Shown here piece by piece: positions 53,982 through 63,962 of a DNA stretch of 64,000 nucleotides. Position 1 is the stretch's first letter. The number at the start of each line of letters is the position of its first letter. The stretch is from assembly GCF_009362735.1 (NCBI RefSeq), contig NZ_WHNP01000003.1:62001-126000 (forward strand). Reading direction: 5' to 3'. The translations under genes were made by a program, and so were the position numbers. The stretch is from Paraburkholderia franconis (lineage in GTDB: Bacteria; Pseudomonadota; Gammaproteobacteria; Burkholderiales; Burkholderiaceae). Under the pieces are notes generated by a model. The model was not told the DNA's origin. It was given only the letters and a program-made list of their open reading frames with translations, and did no database searches.

Positions 53982-55109
53982 ATGACGAAGGTGAGCAAGA
54001 GGCTTCTGTTTTGCGCCTGCACGGCGCTTGCGCCCATGTTGACGGCTACGACGGCGCACGCGCAATCGAGCGTCACGCTATACGGAATCGTCGACGAAAG
54101 CGTCCGCTATATGACGCATGTGAACACGAAGGGCGATTCGAGCGTGGGCCTCGGCAACGGCGGCATGTCGGAGAGCCGCTGGGGCTTGCGCGGCGTCGAG
54201 GATCTGGGCGGCGGCTGGTCCACCTTCTTCAAGCTCGAAAATCGCATCTTCATCAACAGCGGCCAGAGCGATCCGACTCTGCCGTTCTTCAACGAAGCGC
54301 AGATCGGCGTGCAGTCGTCGTCGTATGGCAAGCTGATCTTCGGGCGCATGCCGAACGTGCTGATCGAGGGCATCACGATCGGCGGCTACGGCAGCAATCC
54401 GTGGATTCCGTACGACTTCAGCTTCCAGCCCGAAGTGACGATGTCGGGCGGTATCTGGACGAGCAATCAGGTCCAGTATCAGGCGCGCACGCATGACCTG
54501 CTGTTCTCGGCGGCCTATGCGTTCGGCGGCGTCGCGGGGCATACGTCTTATGGCTCGCAGTTCGGCGCGGCTGCCGCTTATACGCCGCACGGCGGGCCCG
54601 TGAATTTCGGCGGCGCATACGAGGAGTCGCGCGATTCGGTGAACGGGAGCACCGCGAAAGCGTGGACATTCGGCGCATCGTACACATGGGACCAGACGCG
54701 TTTCGCGCTCGGCTATATCGTCAACCGCAACGACCCGGGCTTTTCGAACTTCGCGAACGGACCGTTCACGGCCCCCGTGCTGGCCGCGCTGAAGTACACG
54801 GACTTCTCACGCCGACGCATGATACTGGGCGGCATCACGCAGCAGGTGGGCGCCGCATGGCATTTCGCTGCGAACGTGTGGCGGACCTTGCAGGACGGCA
54901 AGACGCATGCGCAGGACGGCTCCGCGTGGCAGTATCAGCTGGTCGCCGACTACAACTTGTCCAAACGCACGGACGTCTATCTCGAAGCCGATTACGCGCT
55001 GTATCGCGGCGATCTGATCGGCGCACAATTGCAGGGCGTCAACAGCGTCGGCCTCGCACAGAAGGGCTCGCAGATCGGCATGATGGCGGGGCTGCGGCAC
55101 CTGTTCTGA
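53982..55109 (+). CDS. Outer-membrane porin, gram-negative OmpC-like type
   Basis: Trimeric general-diffusion porin of the Burkholderia/Neisseria type, 375 residues. Signal peptide about 1-28 (RLLFCACTALAPMLTATTAHA), then the mature start QSSVTLYGIVDESVRY, which is diagnostic of this family, with many alternating-hydrophobic strands and a C-terminal GMMAGLRHLF ending in Phe, required for barrel insertion. GAGGAG precedes the ATG. It is monocistronic, with a terminator before and a weak GC stem after it. The pore selectivity is unknown. Confidence 0.95.
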   Translation: MTKVSKRLLFCACTALAPMLTATTAHAQSSVTLYGIVDESVRYMTHVNTKGDSSVGLGNGGMSESRWGLRGVEDLGGGWSTFFKLENRIFINSGQSDPTLPFFNEAQIGVQSSSYGKLIFGRMPNVLIEGITIGGYGSNPWIPYDFSFQPEVTMSGGIWTSNQVQYQARTHDLLFSAAYAFGGVAGHTSYGSQFGAAAAYTPHGGPVNFGGAYEESRDSVNGSTAKAWTFGASYTWDQTRFALGYIVNRNDPGFSNFANGPFTAPVLAALKYTDFSRRRMILGGITQQVGAAWHFAANVWRTLQDGKTHAQDGSAWQYQLVADYNLSKRTDVYLEADYALYRGDLIGAQLQGVNSVGLAQKGSQIGMMAGLRHLF

Positions 55110-55137
55110 GCACGCGGCGCACGCGAACGAGGACGAC

Positions 55138-55175
55138 GCCGCGACTTCGCCGTCTGCGGCCGCGCGGCTTTTTCT
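55138..55175 (+). terminator. Likely terminator after porin
   Basis: Stem GCCGCG (55138-55143) with CGCGGC (55163-55168), followed by TTTTTCTG, 29 bp after the porin stop. The loop is long and GC-rich, so strength is uncertain. Confidence 0.5.
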
Positions 55176-55220
55176 GTACATTTACGTCCTCGACATCACC
55201 AAGCAACAGGGGAGTACACG

Positions 55221-55607
55221 ATGCGCCTTCTTCACACGATGCTTCGAGTCGGCAATCTCGACCGCTCGATCAAGTTCTACACGGAGCTGCTCGGCATGAA
55301 AGTGCTGCGCCGCAATGACTATCCGGAAGGCAAGTTCACGCTCGCCTTCGTCGGCTACGAAGACGAAAAAGACGGCACGGTGATCGAGCTCACGCACAAC
55401 TGGGACACCGAGTCGTACGACATGGGCAACGCATTCGGCCACCTCGCTGTCGAAGTCGACGATGCGTATGCGGCATGCGAGAAGATCAAGCAGCAGGGCG
55501 GCACGGTGGTGCGCGAGGCGGGTCCGATGAAGCACGGCACGACTGTGATCGCGTTCGTCACCGACCCGGACGGCTACAAGATCGAATTCATTCAGAAGAA
55601 GTCGTGA
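55221..55607 (+). CDS. gloA: Lactoylglutathione lyase (glyoxalase I)
   Basis: Isomerises the methylglyoxal-glutathione hemithioacetal to S-lactoylglutathione; cytosolic dimer, 128 residues. Metal ligands are visible: His5 in [24 protein letters not shown], the Glu in TVIELTHNW (about 56), the His in [10 protein letters not shown] (about 74) and the Glu in [10 protein letters not shown] (about 122). Size and ligands fit the short Ni-dependent bacterial type. It is followed by a strong terminator shared with the convergent peptidase gene. Confidence 0.95.
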   Translation: MRLLHTMLRVGNLDRSIKFYTELLGMKVLRRNDYPEGKFTLAFVGYEDEKDGTVIELTHNWDTESYDMGNAFGHLAVEVDDAYAACEKIKQQGGTVVREAGPMKHGTTVIAFVTDPDGYKIEFIQKKS

Positions 55608-55617
55608 TGTAAAAACG

Positions 55618-55650
55618 AAAGCGCCGGATGATGAGTCCGGCGCTTTTGCT
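55618..55650. terminator. Bidirectional terminator between gloA and ygjP-like gene
   Basis: Perfect 11-bp stem AAAGCGCCGGA (55618-55628) with TCCGGCGCTTT (55636-55646), with T-run ahead on the plus side and A-run on the other, so it can serve both convergent transcripts. Confidence 0.88.
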
Positions 55651-56508
55651 TTACAGCGTAGGCAGCAACTCAGGCGGATGATGCTTGAGCGTCTGCCGCG
55701 CTTCCTTGAACTCTGGGAAGATCGATTCGACCGTCTGCCAGAAACGCGGACTGTGGTTCATCTCGCGCAGATGCGCGAGTTCATGCGCGGCCACATAGTC
55801 GATGATCGACAGAGGGAAGTGAATCAGCCGCCAGTTCAGCCGGATCTTGCCGTCGCTCGAACAACTGCCCCAGCGCGTCGCCGCCGATGACAACGCATAC
55901 GCGCGATACGTGACGCCCAGCTTCTGCGCATACACATCGAGGCGTTCACCGAAGATGCGCTTCGCCTCGCCTTGCAGCCAGCCTTGCACGCGGTCCTTGA
56001 TCTGCTGCGGATCGGCGTGCGTGGGCAACGGCAGCGCGAGCATGTTCTGCTCCGCATCGAATGCGACGAGGCCGTTTGGTGCAGCAAGCGTCACGCGCAC
56101 AGTCTGTCCGAGATACGGCAGCTCGGCGCCGTCTTTCCAGTCGACGCGCGGCATCACGCGCTGTTCGGTGCGCGTCTGCCATTCGGTGAGCTTCGTGAAA
56201 ATCCAGCGCTGTTTTTCGGAGATCGCCGTTTCGATGTCGGTAAGCGTGACCCAGCGCGGCGCCGTGATCGTGAGCCCCGTGCTGTCGATCGCGAAGCCGA
56301 TCGAGCGGCGCGACGAGCGCTTCAACGCGTAATACAGCGTGCGCGCGCCGAGCGTGACGCTGCGCAGTTTCGAACCGTCGGGAGCAAGGGGAACGGCGGG
56401 CTTGGACTGCGGCGGCGCGGCAGACTGGCCCGGCTCGTCGAAGAGCGGCAGATCGAGTTGCCGGCTATCGAGCGCCGCAGCAGGCTGCGGCTTTGGAGAC
56501 TTCTGCAT
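55651..56508 (-). CDS. YgjP-like (M48-related) metallopeptidase
   Basis: Predicted cytosolic zinc protein of 285 residues from ATG at 56508 (MQKSPKPQ), preferred to 56544 because it removes an atypical Arg-rich lead. The zinc motif is in YVAAHELAHLREMNHSPRFWQTVESIFPEF (HExxH about 237-241, with the third His nearby), and WGSCSSDGKIRLNWRLIHFP precedes it, both characteristic of DUF45/YgjP. E. coli YgjP is little characterised; peptidase activity is inferred from the motif. It is last in the plsC-side gene string. Confidence 0.85.
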   Translation of the reverse strand: MQKSPKPQPAAALDSRQLDLPLFDEPGQSAAPPQSKPAVPLAPDGSKLRSVTLGARTLYYALKRSSRRSIGFAIDSTGLTITAPRWVTLTDIETAISEKQRWIFTKLTEWQTRTEQRVMPRVDWKDGAELPYLGQTVRVTLAAPNGLVAFDAEQNMLALPLPTHADPQQIKDRVQGWLQGEAKRIFGERLDVYAQKLGVTYRAYALSSAATRWGSCSSDGKIRLNWRLIHFPLSIIDYVAAHELAHLREMNHSPRFWQTVESIFPEFKEARQTLKHHPPELLPTL

Positions 56509-56577
56509 CGGACTCACTTCGCGCTGATACGTCGCGCGGGGCACGCGTGCTGCACGTGCCCGTTGCGGCGTGGCGCG

Positions 56578-57336
56578 TCAGATACGGGCGGCGGCGGGCG
56601 AATTCTGCTCGACGCCATAAGCGGATGGATCGATGCGGCGCATTTCGGCTTCGATCCACGTTTCGACGCGCGTGTTCACTTCGTCGGGCGTGAGCCCGGT
56701 GGTGTCGATCGGTTTGCCGATCGACACTGTGACTATACCCGGATATTTCGTAAACGAGTTACGGGGCCACACGCGCCCCGCGTTGTGCGCGATGGGAACG
56801 ACGACTGTGCCCGTCGCGACTGCGAAGCGCGCGCCGCCCGTCTTGTACTTGCCCTGCTTGCCCGTCGGCGTGCGCGTGCCTTCGGGGAACATGATGATCC
56901 ATGCGCCTTCCGCCAGGCGGTGCGCGCCCTGCCTCGTCACCGACGCAAACGCGTTCTTGCCTTCCTTGCGGTCGATGTGAACCATCTTCAGCAAGCCGAG
57001 CGCCCAGCCGAAGAACGGCACGTACAGCAGCTCGCGCTTGAACACATAGCACAGCGGGCGCGGCATCAGCGCAGGGAACGCGACCGTCTCCCATGCGGAC
57101 TGATGCTTCGACAGCAGCACGGCCGGACCGCGTGGCAGATTCTCCATGCCTTGCACTTCGTAGCGGATACCGTTCAGCACGCGCACGACGGCGAGCGTCA
57201 CGCGGCACCAGCCGACGGCCATCCAGTAGCGGTTGTCGGCGCGCATGAACGGAAACGCGAAGAAGCACGCGGTCGCGTACGGAATCGTGAAGACCGCGAA
57301 GAAGATCAGCAGCAACAGCGATCGGATGAAGCGCAT
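56578..57336 (-). CDS. plsC: 1-acyl-sn-glycerol-3-phosphate acyltransferase
   Basis: Inner-membrane acyltransferase, 252 residues, converting lysophosphatidate to phosphatidate. N-terminal hydrophobic segment MRFIRSLLLLIFFAVFTIPY, catalytic motif LLSKHQSAWET (His about 72), FKRELLYVPFFGWAL, and FPEGTRTPTGKQGKYKTGGA with the glycerol-phosphate binding motif. The ATG at 57336 is used since upstream in-frame starts overlap gmhB. PlsC follows gmhB closely, a common beta-proteobacterial arrangement. Confidence 0.92.
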   Translation of the reverse strand: MRFIRSLLLLIFFAVFTIPYATACFFAFPFMRADNRYWMAVGWCRVTLAVVRVLNGIRYEVQGMENLPRGPAVLLSKHQSAWETVAFPALMPRPLCYVFKRELLYVPFFGWALGLLKMVHIDRKEGKNAFASVTRQGAHRLAEGAWIIMFPEGTRTPTGKQGKYKTGGARFAVATGTVVVPIAHNAGRVWPRNSFTKYPGIVTVSIGKPIDTTGLTPDEVNTRVETWIEAEMRRIDPSAYGVEQNSPAAARI

Positions 57337-57373
57337 CGGTGTGGTCGGTGAGATGAGAGCGCGCCCGTGCGCG

Positions 57374-57934
57374 TCATTCTTGTTCTTCGGCGAGGAAATC
57401 GAGCGCGAAGGCACGCAGGTCGTCATGCACGCGCGTGCCTTCGGGCAGACCGCCTGCCGCGAGCGTCTTCTTGCCCTTGCCCGTCAGCACCAGATGCGGG
57501 ACGAAACCGAGCGCGGTGGCCGCCTGCAGATCGCGCAGCGAATCGCCGACTGCGGGCGTTTCGGACGGCTCGATCTCGAAGCGCTCGGCGATCAGCTTCA
57601 GCATGCCGGGCTTCGGCTTGCGGCACTCGCAGTGATCTTCCGCCGTGTGCGGGCAGAAGAACACCGCGTCGATGCGTCCGCCAACAGCCGCCGCCGCGCG
57701 ATGCATCTTCAGATGCATCGCGTTGAGCGCGTTCATGTCGAACAGACCGCGGCCGATGCCCGACTGGTTCGTCGCGATGGCGACGCGATAGCCGGCCTGA
57801 TTCAGCCGCGCGATCGCTTCGAGGCTGCCGGGCAGGGCAACCCACTCATCGGGCGACTTGATGTACGCGTCCGAGTCGACGTTGATCACGCCGTCCCGGT
57901 CGAGCACCACGAGTTTCTTTGCGCTAATTGGCAT
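57374..57934 (-). CDS. gmhB: D-glycero-beta-D-manno-heptose-1,7-bisphosphate 7-phosphatase
   Basis: HAD-family phosphatase for ADP-heptose synthesis of the LPS inner core, 186 residues. Catalytic VVLDRDGVINVDS (Asp nucleophile about residue 12), TNQSGIGRGLFD, the zinc site CPHTAEDHCECRKPKPG (about 104-120) and GDSLRDLQAA (motif IV). It begins 10 bp after glyS stops and leads into plsC. Its presence beside plsC and lnt groups envelope genes together. Confidence 0.93.
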   Translation of the reverse strand: MPISAKKLVVLDRDGVINVDSDAYIKSPDEWVALPGSLEAIARLNQAGYRVAIATNQSGIGRGLFDMNALNAMHLKMHRAAAAVGGRIDAVFFCPHTAEDHCECRKPKPGMLKLIAERFEIEPSETPAVGDSLRDLQAATALGFVPHLVLTGKGKKTLAAGGLPEGTRVHDDLRAFALDFLAEEQE

Positions 57935-57944
57935 GATGTGGTGC

Positions 57945-60044
57945 TCAGGCGGCGAGGCGAGAAATATCGGCGACGCAGTTCATCTGCTGATGCAGCGCGC
58001 CGAGCAGCGCAAGGCGATTCGCGCGCAGCGCCGGATCTTCGGCATTGACCATCACGTCGTTGAAGAACGTATCGACGGGTTCGCGCAGCGCCGCGAGCGC
58101 CGATAGCGCGCCCGTGTACTGACGCTCGGCCAGTTGCGACTGCACGCGCGGCGTGACCTGTTCGAGTTGCGCATGCAGCGCCTTTTCGGCTGCTTCGATG
58201 AGCAACGCGATATCCACGCCGTCGACCTTCGCGCCCTCCGACTTCTTCAGGATGTTCGAGATGCGCTTGTTCGCGGCCGCAAGCGATGCCGCTTCGGACA
58301 GCGCCGCGAATTCGCGTACGGCGTCGAGACGCGCGACGACGTCGTCGAATCGCGTCGGGTTCAGCGCGAGCACGGCATCGATTTCGCCGACGGCATAGCC
58401 GCGCTCGCGCAGCAGGCCGCGCAGACGGTCGATGCAGAACTCGTAGATGGCCTGCGTCGAATCGGCGACGTTCGGTACGTTTGCGAATTGCGCGTAAGCG
58501 GCGCGCAGCAACTCGACGAGATCGACGGGCAACTGCTTCTCGACGAGAATGCGCAGCACGCCGAGCGCGTGACGGCGCAGCGCGAACGGATCTTTTTCGC
58601 CTGTCGGCTGAAGGCCGATGCCCCAGATGCCGGCGATCGTTTCGAGCTTGTCGGCGAGCGCGACGACTGTGCCCGTCGCCGTCGACGGCAATGCGTCGCC
58701 GGAGAAGCGCGGCTGATAGTGTTCCGTGCACGCGAGCGCAACCTCTTCCGGCTCGCCGTCGTGGCGCGCGTAGTACGTGCCCATCGTGCCCTGCAGCTCG
58801 GGGAATTCGCCGACCATGTCGGTCAGCAGGTCGGCCTTCGCGAGATGCGCGCCGCGCTTCGCGAGCGCGACGTCCGCGCCGATCATCTGCGCGATCACGG
58901 CCGACAGCGCTTCGACGCGCTCGACGCGTTGCAGCGCCGAGCCGAGCTTGTTGTGATAGACGACGTTCGCGAGTTGCGGCACACGCTCGGCGAGCGGCTT
59001 CTTCTTGTCGTGCTCGAAGAAGAACTTCGCGTCGGCGAGACGCGGACGCACGACACGCTCATTGCCTTCGACAATCTCGACAGGCGTCTTCGTCTCGATG
59101 TTCGACACGATCAGGAAGCGCGAGCGCAGCTTGCCGTTCGCATCGGTGAGCGCGAAGTATTTCTGGTTCGTCTGCATCGTGAGGATCAGGCATTCCTGCG
59201 GCACTTGCAGGAACTCGTCCTCGAACTTGCATGCGTAGACGATGGGCCATTCGACCAGCGACGTCACTTCGTCGAGCAGCGACTCGGGCATCACCACCTG
59301 ATCGCCGTTCGCTTGCGCGAGCAGATGCGTGCGGATCGTTTCCTTGCGGTCCGCGAAATTCGGCACCACGTGACCCTTGTGCATCAGCGTGTCGGCGTAA
59401 TGATCCGCGTGCTGTATCTGCACGTAGCCTTCGGACAGAAAGCGGTGGCCGAGCGTCGTGTCGTCGGCATCGATGCCGAACGCGGTGACGGGCACGACGT
59501 GGTTGTCATGCAGCACCGTCAGGCGATGCACGGGGCGCACGAACTGCACGTTCGAGCCGTCCGGACGCTGGTACGTCATGACCTTCGGAATGGGCAGCTT
59601 CGCGAGCGTTTCGTCGAGCGCGGCTTGCAGTCCTTCGGCGAGCGTCGCGCCGGGCGCCGCGTAGCGCAGGAAGAACGCATCGGCCTTGCCGTCGTTCGCG
59701 CGTTCGAGATCGTTCACCGAGAAATCGGGGAAGCCGAGCGCCGCGAGTTTCTTCGCGAGCGGCGGCGTGGGCTGGCCGTTCGCATCGAGCGCGACGGAGA
59801 CGGGCAGCACTTTTTCTCGCACGTGCTTTTCCGGCGCGACAGTGCGCACGTTCTTCACGGTCACGGCGAGACGGCGCGGCGTCGCGTAACGCTGGAACGA
59901 CAGTTCGCCTTCGATCAGATCGCGCGCGGCGAGGCGTTGCGCGATGCCTTCCGCGAACGCATCGCCAAGACGCGCGAGCGCTTTGGGCGGCAGTTCCTCG
60001 GTCAGCAGTTCAACGAGCAGGGTGGCTTGATGGGATTGCGTCAT
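57945..60044 (-). CDS. glyS: Glycyl-tRNA synthetase beta subunit
   Basis: Beta subunit of the alpha2beta2 glycyl-tRNA synthetase, 699 residues, contributing tRNA recognition. N-terminal [20 protein letters not shown] is diagnostic, with [44 protein letters not shown] (about 270-300) and a C-terminal DALR-like helical region. It starts 15 bp after glyQ and is translated from the same transcript. Confidence 0.97.
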   Translation of the reverse strand: MTQSHQATLLVELLTEELPPKALARLGDAFAEGIAQRLAARDLIEGELSFQRYATPRRLAVTVKNVRTVAPEKHVREKVLPVSVALDANGQPTPPLAKKLAALGFPDFSVNDLERANDGKADAFFLRYAAPGATLAEGLQAALDETLAKLPIPKVMTYQRPDGSNVQFVRPVHRLTVLHDNHVVPVTAFGIDADDTTLGHRFLSEGYVQIQHADHYADTLMHKGHVVPNFADRKETIRTHLLAQANGDQVVMPESLLDEVTSLVEWPIVYACKFEDEFLQVPQECLILTMQTNQKYFALTDANGKLRSRFLIVSNIETKTPVEIVEGNERVVRPRLADAKFFFEHDKKKPLAERVPQLANVVYHNKLGSALQRVERVEALSAVIAQMIGADVALAKRGAHLAKADLLTDMVGEFPELQGTMGTYYARHDGEPEEVALACTEHYQPRFSGDALPSTATGTVVALADKLETIAGIWGIGLQPTGEKDPFALRRHALGVLRILVEKQLPVDLVELLRAAYAQFANVPNVADSTQAIYEFCIDRLRGLLRERGYAVGEIDAVLALNPTRFDDVVARLDAVREFAALSEAASLAAANKRISNILKKSEGAKVDGVDIALLIEAAEKALHAQLEQVTPRVQSQLAERQYTGALSALAALREPVDTFFNDVMVNAEDPALRANRLALLGALHQQMNCVADISRLAA

Positions 60045-60059
60045 GTCTTCTTGGTCTCG

Positions 60060-61067
60060 TCATTCCTGATCGATCTTGCGTTCGACTTTGAGCGGCGGCG
60101 CCCATGCGGGCAGCGCGGCGTCCTGTTCGTCGGTGGTGAGGCCGGGCACGCCGTGCACGGGATTGCCGAGCATCGGGAAGCCGAGCTTTTCGCGCGAGTC
60201 GTAATACGCTTGCGCGACGAGGCGCGACAGCGCGCGAATGCGGCCGATATACGCCGCGCGCTCCGTCACCGAGATCGCGCCGCGCGCGTCGAGCAGGTTG
60301 AATGTGTGAGCGGCCTTCAGCACGAGCTCGTAAGCGGGTAACGCGAGCGGCACTTCGATCATGCGCTTCGCTTCGGCTTCGTAGCTGTTGAAGAACGTGA
60401 ACAGCAGATCGGTGTTCGCCTGCTCGAAGTTGTACGTCGACTGTTCGACCTCGTTCTGGTGATACACGTCGCCGTACGTGAGGCGACGCAGCTCGGGGCC
60501 ATTCGGGCCATCTTCTTCCCACTCGGTCCAGATGAGGTCATAGACGTTCTCGACCTTCTGCAGATACATCGCGAGGCGTTCGAGACCGTAGGTGATTTCG
60601 CCGAGCACCGGCTTGCAGTCGAGGCCGCCCACCTGCTGGAAGTACGTGAACTGCGTCACTTCCATGCCGTTGAGCCACACTTCCCAGCCGAGACCCCATG
60701 CGCCGAGCGTCGGATTTTCCCAGTCGTCCTCGACGAAGCGCACGTCGTTCTGCTTCAGGTCGAAGCCGAGTGCTTCGAGAGAGCCGAGGTACAGGTCGAG
60801 GATATTTTCCGGCGCGGGCTTCAGTACCACCTGATACTGGTAGTAGTGCTGCAGGCGGTTCGGATTCTCGCCGTAGCGGCCGTCTTTCGGGCGGCGCGAC
60901 GGCTGGACGTACGCGGCGCGCCACGGCTCGGGGCCGATCGCGCGCAGGAACGTATGGACGTGGGACGTGCCCGCGCCGACTTCCATGTCGATCGGCTGGA
61001 GCAGCGCGCAACCCTGCTTGTCCCAATAGGATTGCAGCGTCAGGATGATTTGCTGAAACGTGAGCAT
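60060..61067 (-). CDS. glyQ: Glycyl-tRNA synthetase alpha subunit
   Basis: Catalytic alpha subunit, 335 residues. Signatures [49 protein letters not shown] at the start, [32 protein letters not shown], and [23 protein letters not shown]. Length is slightly above the common 300 residues because of a C-terminal tail. A TAAAAT that could be its -10 lies on the minus strand at 61193-61198. GlyQ plus glyS is the bacterial heterotetrameric type. Confidence 0.97.
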   Translation of the reverse strand: MLTFQQIILTLQSYWDKQGCALLQPIDMEVGAGTSHVHTFLRAIGPEPWRAAYVQPSRRPKDGRYGENPNRLQHYYQYQVVLKPAPENILDLYLGSLEALGFDLKQNDVRFVEDDWENPTLGAWGLGWEVWLNGMEVTQFTYFQQVGGLDCKPVLGEITYGLERLAMYLQKVENVYDLIWTEWEEDGPNGPELRRLTYGDVYHQNEVEQSTYNFEQANTDLLFTFFNSYEAEAKRMIEVPLALPAYELVLKAAHTFNLLDARGAISVTERAAYIGRIRALSRLVAQAYYDSREKLGFPMLGNPVHGVPGLTTDEQDAALPAWAPPLKVERKIDQE

Positions 61068-61308
61068 GAAGAGCCTTGAAGGTGCCTTTCAGGCAGGACG
61101 CGGATGCCGTGCGGCTGGCGTGACGCGATGACCTTGCTGGCCGTCGATCAATCAGCCGGCCGGTTGCGCGGCCCAGTGCTGTAAAACCCTGAATTTTACC
61201 GGATTGCCGGTGGCTTGAGACTTTCCGGGGCCTGGTGATTGCCTGGTGACTCAACGGGGGCGCGCCGTTGTGCTTATTGTCGTTGCGCCGCCCGTTGTTT
61301 CGAGCCTG

Positions 61309-63030
61309 TCAGGCGTCGCGATTGAGCTTTGCGTTGTCGCTCGCGCCGTTTTTACCGTTCTTGCCGTTCGACCGGTCGCGGCCCGGACCGAACGCAAAAC
61401 CGAACGCGAGGAACAGCAGCGACGCCGCGAGCACCGTGTTGTTGCCGCTCGTCACGTACGGCGTCTTGCCGGTGGTGCCCTGAACGACGGCCTCGATCGA
61501 GCCTTCCGTGAACGTCGGCAGCCGCGCGATCACGTTGCCGCGCGCGTCGATGGCGGCCGTCGCGCCCGTGTTCGTCGCGCGCAGCATCGGGCGGCCCGTT
61601 TCGAGCGAGCGCATGCGTGCGATCTGCAGGTGCTGATCGAGCGCGATCGTGTTGCCGAACCACGCGAGATTCGTCGAGTTGACGAGCACGCCCGCGGGCG
61701 TGTCGCTCTCGCGCACCGTGCGCGCGATTTCCTCGCCGAAGATGTCCTCGTAGCAGATATCGACGGCGATGGGCTGGTTGTGCACGACGAACGGCTTTTG
61801 CACGGGCGCGCCGCGCGCAAAATCGCCGAGGGGAATGCTCATCAGGCTCACGAACCAGCGAAAGCCCCACGGCACGAACTCGCCGAACGGCACGAGATGA
61901 TGCTTGTCGTAGCGGTACACGCCCGCCTCGCCGGGCGTGATGCCGAACAGGCTGTTCGTGTAATCGACGACGTGGCCCTCCGCCGTGATCGTGCCGCCGA
62001 TCGCGCCGAACAGGATCGACGTATTCGTCGAATCCGCGAAACGGCGCACGGCCACCGCGAACGACTCGGGAATGGCCTGCGCGAGCACGGGAATCGCGGT
62101 TTCCGGCGTGACGACGAGATCGGCGGGCTTCGCGGTGATCATCCGTTCGTATTCGTCGATGGCCGCCTTCACGCCCGACTCTTCGAACTTCATGTCCTGC
62201 TTCACGTTGCCTTGCAGCAGGCGCACGGTCAGCGGCGCGTTCGCGGGCGTCGTCCACGAGACGAGCGGCAGCAGCAGGCCCGCTGCGATCAGCGCGACGG
62301 CGATCGCGGCGGGCGTGACGACGCGGGCGGTACGTGGCGAAGCCTTCGCATCGCCGTTCGACGCCGCGCGCGAGCGCAGCACGGCCTGCGCGATCAGCGC
62401 GGCGGCGAGCGCCATCACCCAGCCGACGCCGTACACGCCCGCAACGGGCGCGAATCCGGCAAACGGCCCGTCGACCTGCGCATAGCCGCTCGCGAGCCAC
62501 GGAAAGCCGGTGAACACCGTGCCGCGCAGCCATTCGCCGATGGCCCACGCGCTCGCGAAAGCGAACGCGCCGTGCCAGGTCGGCGAAAACGGCTGGAGGT
62601 CGGCGAGCTTGCCGTTGCGCGCGTGTCCCGCGCAGAACGACCAGATGCCCGCGGCGATCGCCGGATAGACGGCCAGATACATCGAGAACAGCACGAGCGC
62701 TGTGCCCGCGAGCGGCGCGGCCATTCCGCCGTAGAAGTGCATGCTCACGTACAGCCACCACACGCCCGTCACGTAGTTGCCGAAGCCGAACGCGAAGCCT
62801 GTGAGGGCGGCGCTCCTCCAGCCCGTCGTGCGTGTGACCCACGCGAAGAAGAAAGCGAAGATCGCCAGTTCGAGCCAGCCGCCATGCGGCGTCGGCGCGA
62901 ACGACAGCGTGTTGAGCGCGCCGACGGCGGCGGCCGTGAGGTAGTGCCACCACGGCAGCACCCGTGCGCCTCTATCGGCTGCGTCGGGTGTCACGCCGCG
63001 GCGCAGACGGGAAGTGATCGGGTCGGCCAT
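61309..63030 (-). CDS. lnt: Apolipoprotein N-acyltransferase
   Basis: Inner-membrane enzyme, 573 residues, that adds the third acyl chain to the N-terminal Cys of lipoproteins. Six or more hydrophobic helices occupy about 25-225, followed by a nitrilase-like periplasmic domain. The catalytic triad is visible: Glu in VVTPETAIPVL (about 299), Lys in YDKHHLVPFGEFVPW (about 373) and Cys in VDICYEDIFGEEIARTV (about 424). It follows corC by 35 bp, as ybeX-lnt do in E. coli. Confidence 0.95.
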   Translation of the reverse strand: MADPITSRLRRGVTPDAADRGARVLPWWHYLTAAAVGALNTLSFAPTPHGGWLELAIFAFFFAWVTRTTGWRSAALTGFAFGFGNYVTGVWWLYVSMHFYGGMAAPLAGTALVLFSMYLAVYPAIAAGIWSFCAGHARNGKLADLQPFSPTWHGAFAFASAWAIGEWLRGTVFTGFPWLASGYAQVDGPFAGFAPVAGVYGVGWVMALAAALIAQAVLRSRAASNGDAKASPRTARVVTPAAIAVALIAAGLLLPLVSWTTPANAPLTVRLLQGNVKQDMKFEESGVKAAIDEYERMITAKPADLVVTPETAIPVLAQAIPESFAVAVRRFADSTNTSILFGAIGGTITAEGHVVDYTNSLFGITPGEAGVYRYDKHHLVPFGEFVPWGFRWFVSLMSIPLGDFARGAPVQKPFVVHNQPIAVDICYEDIFGEEIARTVRESDTPAGVLVNSTNLAWFGNTIALDQHLQIARMRSLETGRPMLRATNTGATAAIDARGNVIARLPTFTEGSIEAVVQGTTGKTPYVTSGNNTVLAASLLFLAFGFAFGPGRDRSNGKNGKNGASDNAKLNRDA

Positions 63031-63065
63031 TGTTGCGTGGTCGGCTTGATTAAAACCAGGGGGAA

Positions 63066-63962
63066 TCAGGTTTGCACGTGCTGGGCGTCGCGTTCGCGCT
63101 GCCCGGCGAGCGGATCGCGGCGCACGAGCAGCATGTGGATCTGCCGTGCATCGGCGCGCAGCACTTCGAAGATCAGGTCGTCGAGCTTCACCTTCTCGCC
63201 GCGATGCGGCACGCGTCCGAAATGGTGCGTGACGAGTCCGCCGATCGTGTCGACTTCCTCGTCGGAGAAGTGCGTGCCGAACTCTTCGTTGAACTGCTCG
63301 ATCTCAGTCAGCGCGCGCACGCGGAAGCGGCCGTCCGGCGACGCGATGATGTTGCCGCTTTCCTCGTCGAAATCGTATTCGTCCTCAATGTCGCCGACGA
63401 TCTGCTCCAGCACATCCTCGATCGTGATGACGCCCGCGACGCCGCCGTATTCGTCGACGACGATCGCGATGTGGTTGCGGTTCACGCGGAAGTCGTGCAG
63501 CAGCACGTTCAGTCGCTTCGACTCGGGGATGAACACGGCGGGGCGCAGCATGCCGCGCACGTCGGCTTCGTCTTCGGCGTAGTAGCGCAGCAGGTCTTTC
63601 GCGAGCAGCACGCCGATCACGTTGTCGCGGTTGCCCTCGTACACCGGGTAGCGCGAGTGCGCCTTTTCCAGCATGTACGGGATGAATTCGTCGGGGGAGT
63701 CCGCGATGTTGATCGCGTCCATTTGCGCGCGCGGAATCATGATGTCGCGTGCGCAGAGCTCGGAAACCTGGAACACGCCTTCGATCATCGACAGCGAATC
63801 GGCGTCGATCAGATTGCGCTCATGCGCGTCCTGCAGGATTTCGAGGAGTTCGCCGCGAGAATCGGGCTCGGGCGAGATGAAATCGGTCAATCGCTCAAGG
63901 AGCGAGCGTTTTTCTTGGGGTTTGTCGCTGGTATGGCGTCGACTGGGATACGTGCCGTTCAT
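63066..63962 (-). CDS. CorC/HlyC-type CBS-domain protein (YbeX-like)
   Basis: A 298-residue cytosolic protein with tandem CBS domains (about 75-135 DIMIPRAQMDAINIADSPDEFIPYM and 140-200 VIPESKRLNVLLHDF) and a C-terminal CorC_HlyC transporter-associated domain (about 210-285, FRVRALTEIEQFNEEFGTHFS). It lacks the membrane DUF21 domain, so it is the YbeX/CorC type. E. coli YbeX is linked to magnesium/cobalt efflux and ribosome-related stress. It is next to lnt, and ybeY-like genes may lie beyond the window. Confidence 0.9.
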   Translation of the reverse strand: MNGTYPSRRHTSDKPQEKRSLLERLTDFISPEPDSRGELLEILQDAHERNLIDADSLSMIEGVFQVSELCARDIMIPRAQMDAINIADSPDEFIPYMLEKAHSRYPVYEGNRDNVIGVLLAKDLLRYYAEDEADVRGMLRPAVFIPESKRLNVLLHDFRVNRNHIAIVVDEYGGVAGVITIEDVLEQIVGDIEDEYDFDEESGNIIASPDGRFRVRALTEIEQFNEEFGTHFSDEEVDTIGGLVTHHFGRVPHRGEKVKLDDLIFEVLRADARQIHMLLVRRDPLAGQRERDAQHVQT